From: Thalassospira xianhensis MCCC 1A02616
GTDB taxonomy: Bacteria > Pseudomonadota > Alphaproteobacteria > Rhodospirillales > Thalassospiraceae
Assembly: GCF_003326475.1 (NCBI RefSeq)
Contig: NZ_JPWA01000011.1
Coordinates: 62,001 to 126,000, forward strand
DNA: 64,000 nt
Direction: 5' to 3'
Made by a program: the position numbers and the translations under genes. Shown one piece after another: positions 1-8,305 of the stretch (its first letter is position 1; every line of letters starts with the position of its first letter). The notes beneath the pieces are model-generated. The model did no database searches. It was not told the DNA's origin and saw only the letters and a list, made by a program, of their open reading frames with translations.

Positions 1-5
1 CGTCA

Positions 6-2021
6 TTGTCCCGACGCGGGTTAAGCAAACTGCGAAAGCGTCTGGCTGCGCTCACGATGACCGGCATGGTGATCCTGCTGTTTTCCTTCTTCTTCATCCA
101 AAAAACGCTTTACGACAGCGCGATTGATCAGGCGCGGGCGCAAATGATGGCCGTAACCTATCATCTGAGTGCCGTTCTTGCGCAAAACAGCACAATCGAC
201 CTGCAACGCGTCATTGATGAAAATCCCGATCTTTCCGTTGGCGTTCTGGATAATGACCGCAATCAGATCAATGGCACCATCCCGCCTCATTTAGTTGATG
301 ATCTTTTTGATGAAATAGACAAACAAAAAGCCTCCCGCGGCAGTTTGTTATGCATGCATGGCAATACCGTAATGCTGCTGGCATATAGTATTCTGCCACA
401 GCTTGACCGCATCGTTGTCACCTACATTCCCCGGCACATTTTATTGGGCAACTGGCGCGAAGCGATCATGCTTCACGCATCGTTGTTTCTGATCGTTCTG
501 CTGATTATGGCGGGACTTTCTGTCTGGCTTTGGCAGCGTCTGAAACGACAGCATTTGCGCGCTGCCGATCTGGCCGAACATTTCAACGATTCAGAAAACA
601 CCCTGTCTGATTGTGGCTGTGCAATTTTAAGCTGGTCGACAAAGGATCCGGCGGGAACTCTTACGTCCCGGCTTAACTGGCCGGAAATACTCGGACTTGC
701 CTTTGCCGACATCAAGCCAACAGCCGAGGCATTCCTTTCGCAGCTTAGCGACGCATCAAGGGCACAATTGCGCGCACCCCTGATCGAAAACCGGTGGCAG
801 GACAAACGTATCGGCACCATGGTGGATTTACGCACATCTGCCGACCAGATGCAGCGCTTCTATCTGATGGCCCAACACCGGACCGAAGAAGACGCTGAAA
901 CCGTCACTGTCCTGTTGTTGGAAACCGCACCACAGCAGGAACTTTGCCATCCGTTCGAAACCTACCTGCATCATACGCCGGAACCTTCTATTGCCCTGGA
1001 TACGAATGGTATTCTGCGCGGTCTGAGCCCGGCACTGGCCGAACTCGCTGGCAAGCAGGTTTATGATTTGATTGGAAAACCATTCGAAGCCCTTTTTCTT
1101 CCGGAAGACAGGGAGATGGTTCGCGCAAGTTTCATGGATCAGGCGTCTGGCGAGTTTCAGGAAAGCGAACTGGTTTTTCGTATCCTCGATCAGCGTGGAG
1201 AAAATCGCTGGCTTGCCTGGCACGGCATCGGACCGTTTGAAGGCATGACCTTCAGCAGTGCACGGGATGTAACCCAGTTTGTCGAAAATGCGAACAAGCT
1301 GCGTGATACCCTCGATCAGCTCAAACGCACCAATGAAGATCTTGAACAGTTCGCCTATGTCGCGTCCCATGACTTGCAACAGCCATTACGCATGGTTGCA
1401 AGCTATACCCAGCTTCTGAAACGTCGTTATGGTGGGTCACTCGACCAAGAGGCTGACGAATATATCGACTATGCAGTCGATGGCGCAAAACGCATGCATA
1501 AACTGATCAGTCATTTGCTGGAATATGCCAAGACCGGTAGCAGCGACGATGAAATGACCCAAATCGACTGCAATCAGGTGCTGAATGAAGCCCAGGCCGA
1601 TCTCAAAGCCATTATTGTTCAGGAACAGGCCACCATCACCCATAATGACCTGCCTGTAATCAATGGTGATCGCATCAGTCTGTCACGTCTGTTTCAGAAC
1701 CTGCTGTCGAATGCCATCAAATACCGTCGTCCCGGTGTGCCACCTCATATTGATATCCGCGTCATACCCGATCCGGAGACCCCGGGATTTTGGCGTTTCT
1801 CAGTTCGCGACAACGGAATTGGCATTCATCCGGAACATGCTCAGCGTATTTTCCGCCTGTTTCAGCGCCTGCATAAAGATGAATTCAGCGGTACCGGCCT
1901 TGGCCTTTCTTTATGCCGCAAAATTGCCGAACAGCATGGCGGCAGGATATGGCTTGATACCTCCCGCCCCATAACTGATCCCGGGGCAACGTTCATTTTC
2001 ACGTTGCGGGGAACGCTCTAG
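6..2021 (+). CDS. Membrane sensor histidine kinase with PAS domain (5' end may be cut)
   Basis: A two-component sensor kinase that should autophosphorylate on His and signal to a response regulator not seen next to it. Residues about 16-32 and 152-176 are hydrophobic membrane segments enclosing a sensor region of roughly 120 residues that I do not recognise. A PAS fold follows (about 318-425), then a HisKA helix with H-box SHDLQQPLR (His455), and an ATPase domain with N-box NLLSNAIKY, G1 DNGIGI and G2 GTGLGLSLC. All kinase motifs are intact. The first possible start is TTG at base 6, but the frame is open to the window edge and no ribosome binding site can be seen, so the real start may lie outside. 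The family is sure; the stimulus is unknown. Confidence 0.9.
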   Translation: MSRRGLSKLRKRLAALTMTGMVILLFSFFFIQKTLYDSAIDQARAQMMAVTYHLSAVLAQNSTIDLQRVIDENPDLSVGVLDNDRNQINGTIPPHLVDDLFDEIDKQKASRGSLLCMHGNTVMLLAYSILPQLDRIVVTYIPRHILLGNWREAIMLHASLFLIVLLIMAGLSVWLWQRLKRQHLRAADLAEHFNDSENTLSDCGCAILSWSTKDPAGTLTSRLNWPEILGLAFADIKPTAEAFLSQLSDASRAQLRAPLIENRWQDKRIGTMVDLRTSADQMQRFYLMAQHRTEEDAETVTVLLLETAPQQELCHPFETYLHHTPEPSIALDTNGILRGLSPALAELAGKQVYDLIGKPFEALFLPEDREMVRASFMDQASGEFQESELVFRILDQRGENRWLAWHGIGPFEGMTFSSARDVTQFVENANKLRDTLDQLKRTNEDLEQFAYVASHDLQQPLRMVASYTQLLKRRYGGSLDQEADEYIDYAVDGAKRMHKLISHLLEYAKTGSSDDEMTQIDCNQVLNEAQADLKAIIVQEQATITHNDLPVINGDRISLSRLFQNLLSNAIKYRRPGVPPHIDIRVIPDPETPGFWRFSVRDNGIGIHPEHAQRIFRLFQRLHKDEFSGTGLGLSLCRKIAEQHGGRIWLDTSRPITDPGATFIFTLRGTL

Positions 2022-2142
2022 AACTACCGCAAGCCTGCCGCAAAATTACCGATGGCAAGCATCTTGCTTGGAAAATCCGCAGAAGGACGGGGCCGGTAAA
2101 AGCTGCCCGCTTGAATGCCCATCGACCGTTACGGAGCATCAT

Positions 2143-2598
2143 ATGACCGATATTAATTTCCGGATCGCCATCGCACTAAGCGGAGCCCTTTTGCTAGCTG
2201 CCTGCGGTTCCGACATGAGAACCATGCCCGACAATCACATGCAGAAACTGGCCTATATGTTCGCCGAGCGGGATGTTAATGCGCCTTTGCCGCGGGGATG
2301 GCGTCAGCTCAATGGCACGGAAATCAATTATCGTTTCGCCAACGAAACTTATGCTGTTTATTCCGTTGACGAGGACGAAGAACTTCTGGTGATGCATCTT
2401 TCTGATAACGGAACCGGTCGACTTGACGCCGATGATGACCGCGAAAGCTGCACGTGGAACAACCTGGTCGATCAGCTCAACATCGAATGCGATGATACTG
2501 ACATGGAATGGCGCATATACACCAATGGTCCGGACATGATTGCCATCGACCTTGATGAAGATGAATTTGCCATCCTGCGCAAACGCCCCGGCGGATAA
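2143..2598 (+). CDS. Small predicted lipoprotein, unknown function
   Basis: A 151-residue protein with a lipoprotein signal peptide: a short hydrophobic stretch ends in the lipobox LLAAC at residues about 17-21, so Cys21 is probably lipidated and the rest anchored to the envelope facing the periplasm. The mature part is very acidic, with many Asp and Glu runs such as VDEDEE and DADDD. I chose the ATG at 2143 because GGAG at 2133-2136 precedes it by six bases; the frame is open further upstream but no signal peptide would be placed correctly there. It lies 121 bp after the sensor kinase on the same strand, so co-transcription is possible. No family recognised. Confidence 0.7.
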   Translation: MTDINFRIAIALSGALLLAACGSDMRTMPDNHMQKLAYMFAERDVNAPLPRGWRQLNGTEINYRFANETYAVYSVDEDEELLVMHLSDNGTGRLDADDDRESCTWNNLVDQLNIECDDTDMEWRIYTNGPDMIAIDLDEDEFAILRKRPGG

Positions 2599-2622
2599 GA
2601 ACCACTTTTCGCACCCCTGCCA

Positions 2623-2658
2623 CAAAAAACGGGCCATCCAATGGACAGCCCGTTTTTC
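2623..2658. terminator. Bidirectional terminator between lipoprotein gene and pheT
   Basis: Stem AAAACGGGC / GCCCGTTTT with an inner TCCA/TGGA pairing, flanked by an A-run on one side and a T-run on the other. It sits between two convergent genes and can serve both. Confidence 0.8.
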
Positions 2659-2679
2659 ATATAATCTTTCAACTGCACA

Positions 2680-5088
2680 TCAGGCGCGCAGGGAACCGCC
2701 TGTTGCCTTTTCGACAGCGGCAACAACCTTCTTGCAAACCCCGTCGATTTCCTCTTCGGTCAGGGTTGCCTTGGTCGGCTGCAGGGTGATCGAGAAAGCA
2801 ACCGATTTCTTGCCATCCTCGATACCTTTGCCTGCATAAAGGTCAAAGATCGTAACATCCGAAATCAGGTTCCGGTCGACACTGCGGGCTGCCTTGACGA
2901 TGGCCTCGGACTGAACATTTGCATCCAGAAGGAAGGCAAAGTCGCGCTCAACCGACTGGAAGCTTGATGCATTCAGCAAAGGTCGTCCCGTTCCCTTTTT
3001 CTTGGGCATCGGTACATTTTCAACAAACAGTTCAAAGGCAACAACGCGCCCCTTAACACCCAGTGCTTTCAACACTTTCGGGTGCAGTTCGCCAAAATAG
3101 CCAAGGACATTTTTCGGGCCCAGCTGCAATGCCGCCGACCGACCAGGGTGATACCATGATGGTGCCCCTTCGGCATTGACCTGTACGTTGGCCGATGCCG
3201 TACCAAGCGCTTCAAGCAGCGCTTCTGCGTCTGCCTTAACATCAAACAGATCGACATCACGGCGCGAACCGGTCCAACTGCGCGGCGTGGTTGCCCCTGA
3301 TCGCAAACCGGCAGCTACCAGACGCTGATCTCCCGGCTGATCACCAAAGAATTCTGGCCCGGCTTCAAACAATGCCAGATCGGCAAAACCGCGCGACTGG
3401 TTACGACCAACTGCCGCGATCAGATTTATAAGGACGTTCGGACGCATCACATCCAGATCCGAACTGATCGGATTGGCAAGAAACAGGCCCGGCTTGAGAT
3501 CGGTAAACAGTTTTGCCCATCGCGAGTCGGTGAAGGACCAGGTAACGGTCTCAAACATCCCGCGCGACGACAGTATCCGACGGGTCAAGCCAACCCGTTT
3601 CTGGAACGGGCTAAGGGCCGGAACCGGCAGGCTGGTTTCACGTTCCAGCGGCACCGTCGGAATTTTGTCATATCCGACAATGCGCAAAACTTCCTCGACC
3701 AGATCGGCTTCGCCGATGACATCCGGACGCCAGGTTGGTGCAACCGCCGTGATAACAGGCGCGGCCCCGCTGACCTCAAAACCAAGCGATTTCAAAATCG
3801 CAATCGCCTGATCGGCGTCAACCGAAACACCGCCCAGCTCCCGAATGCGATCAATACGAAGATCGAAGCTGTTGCGAGGATTAGGGACCTCGCCCGCCTT
3901 CACGACATGGGAAACTTCACCACCGCAAATCTCGGTGATCAGACGGGTCGCAACCTCGATACCCCAGGAAATCGACTGCGGGTCGACACCGCGCTCGAAC
4001 CTGTAACGGGCATCGGAATTGATCTGCAGTTTGCGGCCGGTCTTTGCGACACTGATCGGATCGAACAGGGCGCATTCAACGAACACATTGACCGTCTCAT
4101 CAACACAACCGGTTTCTTCGCCGCCGATGATACCACCAAGACCAAGTGCCCTTGCCTGATCGGCGATAACGACCATGCTGTCGGAAAGCGTGTATTCCTT
4201 GTTATCAAGTGCCGCAATTTTCTCGCCATTGGTGGCATAGCGGACATTGATGTCACCCGACAGCTTGTCGGCGTCAAACACATGCAATGGACGGGCGAGG
4301 TCGTGCGTTACAAGGTTTGTAATATCAACAAGTGCCGAAATCGGACGCAGCCCGATGGCTTCGAGACGGGCCTTCAGCCACGCCGGGCTTTCGCCGTTTT
4401 TAACACCGCGGATATAACGACCATAGAATGCCGGAACCGCCGCATTCTGCGCAATATCGGCCGAAATCGAAACACCGACTGGGCTGTCAAAAGTACCGGC
4501 AACCGCCTGCTGGCGCGGGTCATCCTTTAGTGTGCCAATGCCGGCAGCGGCCAGATCGCGGGCAATTCCGCGCACACCGGTGCAATCCGGCCGGTTCGGG
4601 GTCAGACCGATTTCAATGATCGGATCGTCCGCGCCAAGAACCGTTGCGACCTGCGCACCGATTTCGGCATCTTCGGGTAGTTCAATAATGCCGTCATGAT
4701 CTTCGCCAAGGCAAAGTTCACGGGTCGAGCACATCATTCCCTGGCTTTCGACGCCACGGATTTTGCCCGGTTTGAGTTTCGAACCGTCAATCGGGATAAT
4801 CGCGCCCGGTTGAGCCAGGGCAACCTTGATGCCGGTTCGGGCATTGGGTGCACCACAGACAACCTGAATGATTTTTTCACCGGTATTGACCCGGCACAAT
4901 TTCAGGCGATCCGCATCCGGATGCTGGCCCGCTTCTTCGATATAGGCAACCCGGATATCCCTAAGCGCCGCCGCACGATCCGTGACACTTTCGATCTCCA
5001 GTCCGACATCGGTGAGCTTTTCGGCAATCACGTCGATCGAAGCATCGGTTTCAAGATGCTGTTTCAGCCAGTCGAGTGTGAATTTCAT
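2680..5088 (-). CDS. pheT: Phenylalanyl-tRNA synthetase beta subunit
   Basis: Beta chain of the cytoplasmic alpha2-beta2 enzyme that charges tRNA-Phe. The 802 residues are the normal length for the long bacterial form. The N-terminal MKFTLDWLKQHL and the following EMAP-like tRNA-binding fold (about 40-150, with SQGMMCS) are typical. The B3/B4 editing region, the B5 domain (about 400-480) and a C-terminal ferredoxin-fold anticodon-binding domain (about 708-800) follow in order. The start lies four bases after the pheS stop, so the two subunits are translated from one message in equal amounts. No defect seen. Confidence 0.97.
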   Translation of the reverse strand: MKFTLDWLKQHLETDASIDVIAEKLTDVGLEIESVTDRAAALRDIRVAYIEEAGQHPDADRLKLCRVNTGEKIIQVVCGAPNARTGIKVALAQPGAIIPIDGSKLKPGKIRGVESQGMMCSTRELCLGEDHDGIIELPEDAEIGAQVATVLGADDPIIEIGLTPNRPDCTGVRGIARDLAAAGIGTLKDDPRQQAVAGTFDSPVGVSISADIAQNAAVPAFYGRYIRGVKNGESPAWLKARLEAIGLRPISALVDITNLVTHDLARPLHVFDADKLSGDINVRYATNGEKIAALDNKEYTLSDSMVVIADQARALGLGGIIGGEETGCVDETVNVFVECALFDPISVAKTGRKLQINSDARYRFERGVDPQSISWGIEVATRLITEICGGEVSHVVKAGEVPNPRNSFDLRIDRIRELGGVSVDADQAIAILKSLGFEVSGAAPVITAVAPTWRPDVIGEADLVEEVLRIVGYDKIPTVPLERETSLPVPALSPFQKRVGLTRRILSSRGMFETVTWSFTDSRWAKLFTDLKPGLFLANPISSDLDVMRPNVLINLIAAVGRNQSRGFADLALFEAGPEFFGDQPGDQRLVAAGLRSGATTPRSWTGSRRDVDLFDVKADAEALLEALGTASANVQVNAEGAPSWYHPGRSAALQLGPKNVLGYFGELHPKVLKALGVKGRVVAFELFVENVPMPKKKGTGRPLLNASSFQSVERDFAFLLDANVQSEAIVKAARSVDRNLISDVTIFDLYAGKGIEDGKKSVAFSITLQPTKATLTEEEIDGVCKKVVAAVEKATGGSLRA

Positions 5089-5092
5089 GGTC

Positions 5093-6163
5093 TTAGCCTC
5101 TCACCATATTCGGTACATCCAGCGGCACGAAACCATAGTGTTTCAGCCAGCGCAGATCGGTATCGAAGAAGGTGCGAAGATCGGGAATGCCATATTTCAG
5201 CATCGCGATACGTTCGATCCCCATGCCAAAGGCAAAGCCCTGATATTCATTCGGATCAAGCCCACAAGCCGCCAGAACGCGCGGATGAACCATGCCGCAG
5301 CCAAGGATTTCCAGCCAGTCGTCGCCTTCACCAATCTTGAGCTCCCCACCCTTGCGCGAACAGCCAATGTCCATTTCGGCACTCGGCTCGGTGAAGGGGA
5401 AGAAGCTCGGGCGGTAGCGAACCGGAACTTCGTCCAGTTCGAAATAGGTTTTGACAAACTCCAGCAGGCACCCTTTCAGGTGACCCATATGGGTTTTCTT
5501 GTCGATCACCAGTCCCTCGACCTGATGGAACATCGGCGTATGGGTCATATCGCTATCTGAACGATAGGTGCGACCCGGCGCGATGATGCGGATCGGCGGG
5601 GTTTTGTTCTGCATGGTTCTGATCTGCACCGGCGAGGTATGGGTCCGCAGCACAAGGCGTGAACCATCTTCCTGCTCGGGCAGATAGAAAGTGTCCTGCA
5701 TTTCGCGCGCCGGATGTTCCGGCGGAATGTTCAGGGCCGTAAAGTTATGGAAATCGTCTTCGACATCCGGACCTTCGGCAAGAGCAAAGCCCATCTCGCC
5801 AAAGATCGAAATGATTTCGTCCATCGTCTGGCTGATCGGGTGAATACGACCAGCAGTCTCGTCCATGCGCGCGGGCAGGGTCACATCGATCCGCTCGCCA
5901 ATCAAACGCGCATTCAATGCTGCATCTTCAAGACCGGATTTGCGGGTGTCGATCGCCTCGGCAACCTGATCTTTGACAGCGTTCAGCGTCTGGCCGAATT
6001 CACGGCGCTGATCCGGGTCCATCTGACCAAGGTTTTTCATCAGGCCAGTAATGCGGCCCTTTTTGCCAAGAGCGCTGATACGAACATCTTCAAGAGCCTG
6101 TAAATCGGCTGCTTTTTCGACTTCGGCCAGAACCTCTTCGCGCAATGCTTCGATGTTTTCCAT
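5093..6163 (-). CDS. pheS: Phenylalanyl-tRNA synthetase alpha subunit
   Basis: Catalytic subunit of phenylalanyl-tRNA synthetase, 356 residues. An N-terminal coiled-coil arm (about 1-90) is followed by the class II aminoacylation core. The motif 2 region contains [18 protein letters not shown] and motif 3 is [18 protein letters not shown]. The ATG at 6163 follows a CGGAAG ribosome binding site. It lies 117 bp downstream of rplT; that gap holds a strong hairpin with a T-rich tail, so expression may depend on read-through from the ribosomal protein genes. Confidence 0.97.
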   Translation of the reverse strand: MENIEALREEVLAEVEKAADLQALEDVRISALGKKGRITGLMKNLGQMDPDQRREFGQTLNAVKDQVAEAIDTRKSGLEDAALNARLIGERIDVTLPARMDETAGRIHPISQTMDEIISIFGEMGFALAEGPDVEDDFHNFTALNIPPEHPAREMQDTFYLPEQEDGSRLVLRTHTSPVQIRTMQNKTPPIRIIAPGRTYRSDSDMTHTPMFHQVEGLVIDKKTHMGHLKGCLLEFVKTYFELDEVPVRYRPSFFPFTEPSAEMDIGCSRKGGELKIGEGDDWLEILGCGMVHPRVLAACGLDPNEYQGFAFGMGIERIAMLKYGIPDLRTFFDTDLRWLKHYGFVPLDVPNMVRG

Positions 6164-6201
6164 AACTTCCGACGCTTTGCTTAAAGTGAATTGGGATAAA
6201 C

Positions 6202-6233
6202 AAAAGAAAAGGGACGGCCAATATGGCCGCCCC
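6202..6233 (-). terminator. Terminator or attenuator between rplT and pheS
   Basis: Read on the minus strand, a 10-bp stem (arms 6224-6233 and 6211-6220, one mismatch, three-base loop) is followed directly by TTTTCTTTTG. This is a standard intrinsic terminator lying inside the otherwise co-directional rplT-pheS gap, so it would lower or regulate pheST transcription. A Phe-rich leader peptide was looked for and not found. Confidence 0.65.
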
Positions 6234-6258
6234 CGATCAAATCAGGCAAGTGCCGATT

Positions 6259-6279
6259 AAACCTTTTTACAAAAGGTTT
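6259..6279 (-). other. Hairpin directly after the rplT stop codon
   Basis: Perfect inverted repeat AAACCTTTT / AAAAGGTTT with a three-base loop, starting two bases past the rplT stop. It may protect the 3' end of the rpmI-rplT message or help the terminator that follows. Role inferred only from position. Confidence 0.45.
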
Positions 6280-6280
6280 A

Positions 6281-6637
6281 TTAGCCGAGTGCAGCCTGCG
6301 CCTGGGTAACCAGAGCTTTGAAAGCTTCCGGTTCGCGCACAGCGATGTCGGCAAGCACCTTGCGGTCCAGTTCAACGCCAGCCTTCTTCAGGCCGTTCAT
6401 GAACTGCGAGTAGCTCAAACCGTTTTCACGAGCACCGGCGTTGATACGCTGAATCCACAGGCTGCGGAACTGGCGTTTCTTAACGCGACGATCGCGATAT
6501 GCATACTGCAGACCTTTTTCAACGGCCTGCACTGCAGTGCGGTAAGCATTCTTGCGGCGACCGCGGTAACCTTTGGCAGCCTTGATAACCTTGCGGTGAC
6601 GGGCGTGAGAAGACACGCCCCCTTTTACACGAGCCAT
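6281..6637 (-). CDS. rplT: 50S ribosomal protein L20
   Basis: L20, needed for early assembly of the 50S subunit and bound to 23S rRNA. The 118 residues match the family length, with the characteristic basic start [16 protein letters not shown] and the later [20 protein letters not shown]. It lies 16 bp after rpmI and is surely co-transcribed with it. In other bacteria L20 represses translation of its own operon by binding leader RNA; whether that happens here cannot be read from the sequence. Confidence 0.98.
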   Translation of the reverse strand: MARVKGGVSSHARHRKVIKAAKGYRGRRKNAYRTAVQAVEKGLQYAYRDRRVKKRQFRSLWIQRINAGARENGLSYSQFMNGLKKAGVELDRKVLADIAVREPEAFKALVTQAQAALG

Positions 6638-6653
6638 TTAACTCTCCTTAGCC

Positions 6654-6851
6654 TTAACCGTACGGCAGGAATTTTTTGACGATGCGGGCATCTGCGTCAC
6701 AGAGAATCTCCGTGCCACGTGCCTGGCGCTTCATCTTGGTGGGTTTCGCAGTCAACAGGTGACGCTTGTTAGCGACATTGCGACGAACTTTACCCTTTGC
6801 GGTCAGGCTAAAGCGTTTTTTAGCGCTCGCTTTGGTCTTCATCTTGGGCAT
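6654..6851 (-). CDS. rpmI: 50S ribosomal protein L35
   Basis: L35, a 65-residue basic 50S protein with the family start [14 protein letters not shown] and ending KKFLPYG. The frame is open for 14 more codons upstream, but the ATG at 6851 is preceded by AAGGA at correct spacing and gives the conserved N-terminus, so the longer version is wrong. First gene of the rpmI-rplT unit; a good sigma-70 promoter lies about 110 bp upstream. Confidence 0.97.
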   Translation of the reverse strand: MPKMKTKASAKKRFSLTAKGKVRRNVANKRHLLTAKPTKMKRQARGTEILCDADARIVKKFLPYG

Positions 6852-6911
6852 TTTTCTATCCTTGCATAAGCAATGAAACACGAAATTCCCCACGGCGGCT
6901 GGGCATGCCCT

Positions 6912-6930
6912 GAAAGATCAATGATCTTTC
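6912..6930 (-). other. Palindrome in the rpmI leader
   Basis: Nine-bp arms GAAAGATCA / TGATCTTTC around one central base. A second palindrome, GGGCATGCCC, lies at 6901-6910. Both are inside the predicted 5' leader of the rpmI-rplT message and are candidates for an autoregulatory RNA structure or a protein-binding site. Confidence 0.4.
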
Positions 6931-6960
6931 CAGCCTCACCACCTGTTTTGGGGACGGGTG

Positions 6961-6989
6961 GTTATAGACTCCACCCCTTCCTTTTTCAA
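6961..6989 (-). promoter_or_regulatory. Predicted sigma-70 promoter of rpmI-rplT
   Basis: On the minus strand TTGAAA (6984-6989), a 17-bp spacer and TATAAC (6961-6966). The spacing is ideal and each box matches five of six consensus bases. Predicted transcription would begin around 6954, giving a leader of about 100 nt before rpmI. Confidence 0.65.
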
Positions 6990-7099
6990 GGACCTTTTCG
7001 CGCCGGTTCTCTTGGATTTTTAGGCTTCTCACCGATCATCACGAAACATCTGTCAGGATTGAGCCAAAACCGGCCCATCCGTGCCCCGTGATCAAAAGA

Positions 7100-7504
7100 T
7101 TAAATCGCTGTTTTGATGGTATGAACCCGGCCGATCCACTTTTCGATTCGGCTTAACAGCTTTTCACGATTGATCGGCTTGAGGACAAAATCATTGCCAC
7201 CCGCAGCGACACCACCCCGCAGGTCTTCTTCCCCCTGACGGGCTGTCACATAGATGATGGCACAAGCAAGATCGGGGAAACGTGTCCGAACCCGGATTGA
7301 GGCCTCGAAACCATTCATACCCGGCATCATGATATCCATCAGGATAATCCGGGGCTTTCTGGTCTTAAGAGTTTCAAGAAGTTCCTTGCCAGAGGAAACG
7401 CCAACAAAACTGTAACCGCCGCTTTCGACGATCCGCTTTAGAAGCACGAGACTTTTGGGGTCGTCATCGACTCCGACGATCAGAAGATCATTCCCGGCTG
7501 CCAT
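7100..7504 (-). CDS. Single-domain (CheY-like) response regulator
   Basis: A stand-alone receiver domain of 134 residues without an output domain. The acidic triad (DDD at 13-15), the phosphoacceptor Asp57 in LMDIMMPGMNG, the Thr in YVTAR and Lys109 in LKPI are all present, so it should be phosphorylated by a histidine kinase and act by protein contact. The start at 7504 is chosen because GAGGGA precedes it by five bases; an ATG nine codons upstream would contain that site. It lies 38 bp after infC on the same strand and so is probably co-transcribed with it, although receivers are not a usual part of the infC-rpmI-rplT operon. No partner kinase is adjacent. Confidence 0.9.
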   Translation of the reverse strand: MAAGNDLLIVGVDDDPKSLVLLKRIVESGGYSFVGVSSGKELLETLKTRKPRIILMDIMMPGMNGFEASIRVRTRFPDLACAIIYVTARQGEEDLRGGVAAGGNDFVLKPINREKLLSRIEKWIGRVHTIKTAI

Positions 7505-7542
7505 GGCATTCCCTCTTGCTTGGAAAGGCAAAACGCCGCGGA

Positions 7543-8079
7543 TTAACGCGGCGCCAGCACCATAATCATTATGCGGCCTTCCATCTTTGGCATCTGTTCC
7601 GTTTTGGCAAGATCTTCAAGATCCCCTGAAAAACGCTGCAGCATGCCAAGACCAAGGTCCTGGTGAGCCATCTCACGTCCGCGGAAACGCAACGTGACTT
7701 TCACCTTGTCTCCGCCGCCAAGAAACTTCTGTGCCGCACGGAGCTTCACATTGTAGTCATGGGTATCGATGTTCGGCCGGAGCTTAATTTCCTTAACCTC
7801 GATAACCTTCTGTTTCTTCTTGGCTTCGTTCTGTTTCTTGCTTTGTTCGTACTTGAACTTGCCGTAGTCGATCAGCTTACAGACGGGAGGCTCGGCATTC
7901 GGAGCGACTTCGACAAGGTCGAGTCCAGCTTCCATCGCCATTTCAATGCCTTCACGAACCGTCATCGGATCAGACATGTTGCCTTCAGCGTCGACAACAC
8001 AGATGGCACGAGCTTTGATATCCTCATTGACGCGCGGACCGTCCTTGGTCGGCTGCATCGGTTTACGTGGTCGTGCTAT
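7543..8079 (-). CDS. infC: Translation initiation factor IF-3, AUA start
   Basis: IF-3 binds the 30S subunit, prevents subunit joining and checks the start codon and initiator tRNA. Both family domains are intact: the N-domain begins [20 protein letters not shown], and the basic linker [22 protein letters not shown] leads to the C-domain. The conserved N-terminus [14 protein letters not shown] is preceded in frame by ATA (8077-8079), with AAAGGAG seven bases upstream. The next ATG is seven codons inside and has no ribosome binding site, while the longer open frame has no family similarity. A rare start fits the known autoregulation of infC, in which IF-3 rejects its own non-canonical start codon (AUU in E. 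coli). The product would be 178 residues. Confidence 0.93.
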   Translation of the reverse strand: MARPRKPMQPTKDGPRVNEDIKARAICVVDAEGNMSDPMTVREGIEMAMEAGLDLVEVAPNAEPPVCKLIDYGKFKYEQSKKQNEAKKKQKVIEVKEIKLRPNIDTHDYNVKLRAAQKFLGGGDKVKVTLRFRGREMAHQDLGLGMLQRFSGDLEDLAKTEQMPKMEGRIMIMVLAPR

Positions 8080-8191
8080 GGATAATCTCCTTTGGTAATC
8101 AAACAAAAAGCACAGAAACAAGTCTCGCGTAACACAGTAAATCGCCGGGTTGCACGTCCCGTCACGCATACTGTGAAACGGACCTTTGCCT

Positions 8192-8219
8192 AGCATATCG
8201 GGCCGCAGTCAGAAAGCAA
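8192..8219 (-). promoter_or_regulatory. Possible infC promoter
   Basis: On the minus strand TTGCTT (8214-8219), a 16-bp spacer and TATGCT (8192-8197). It would start transcription roughly 105 nt before the infC start codon. The match is moderate and was found by eye. Confidence 0.35.
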
Positions 8220-8305
8220 TGATTTTAGCCTTCTGCAACAGTATTCAAAGCCTTGCAGCCTGCTGAACACAATGACAGACGAACGAGATGGCAGAAACCG
8301 CTATA

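Noticed and set aside
6164-6375. Phenylalanine leader peptide before pheS
   Set aside because: The only frame ending there overlaps rplT and has few Phe codons without a start signal near the terminator.
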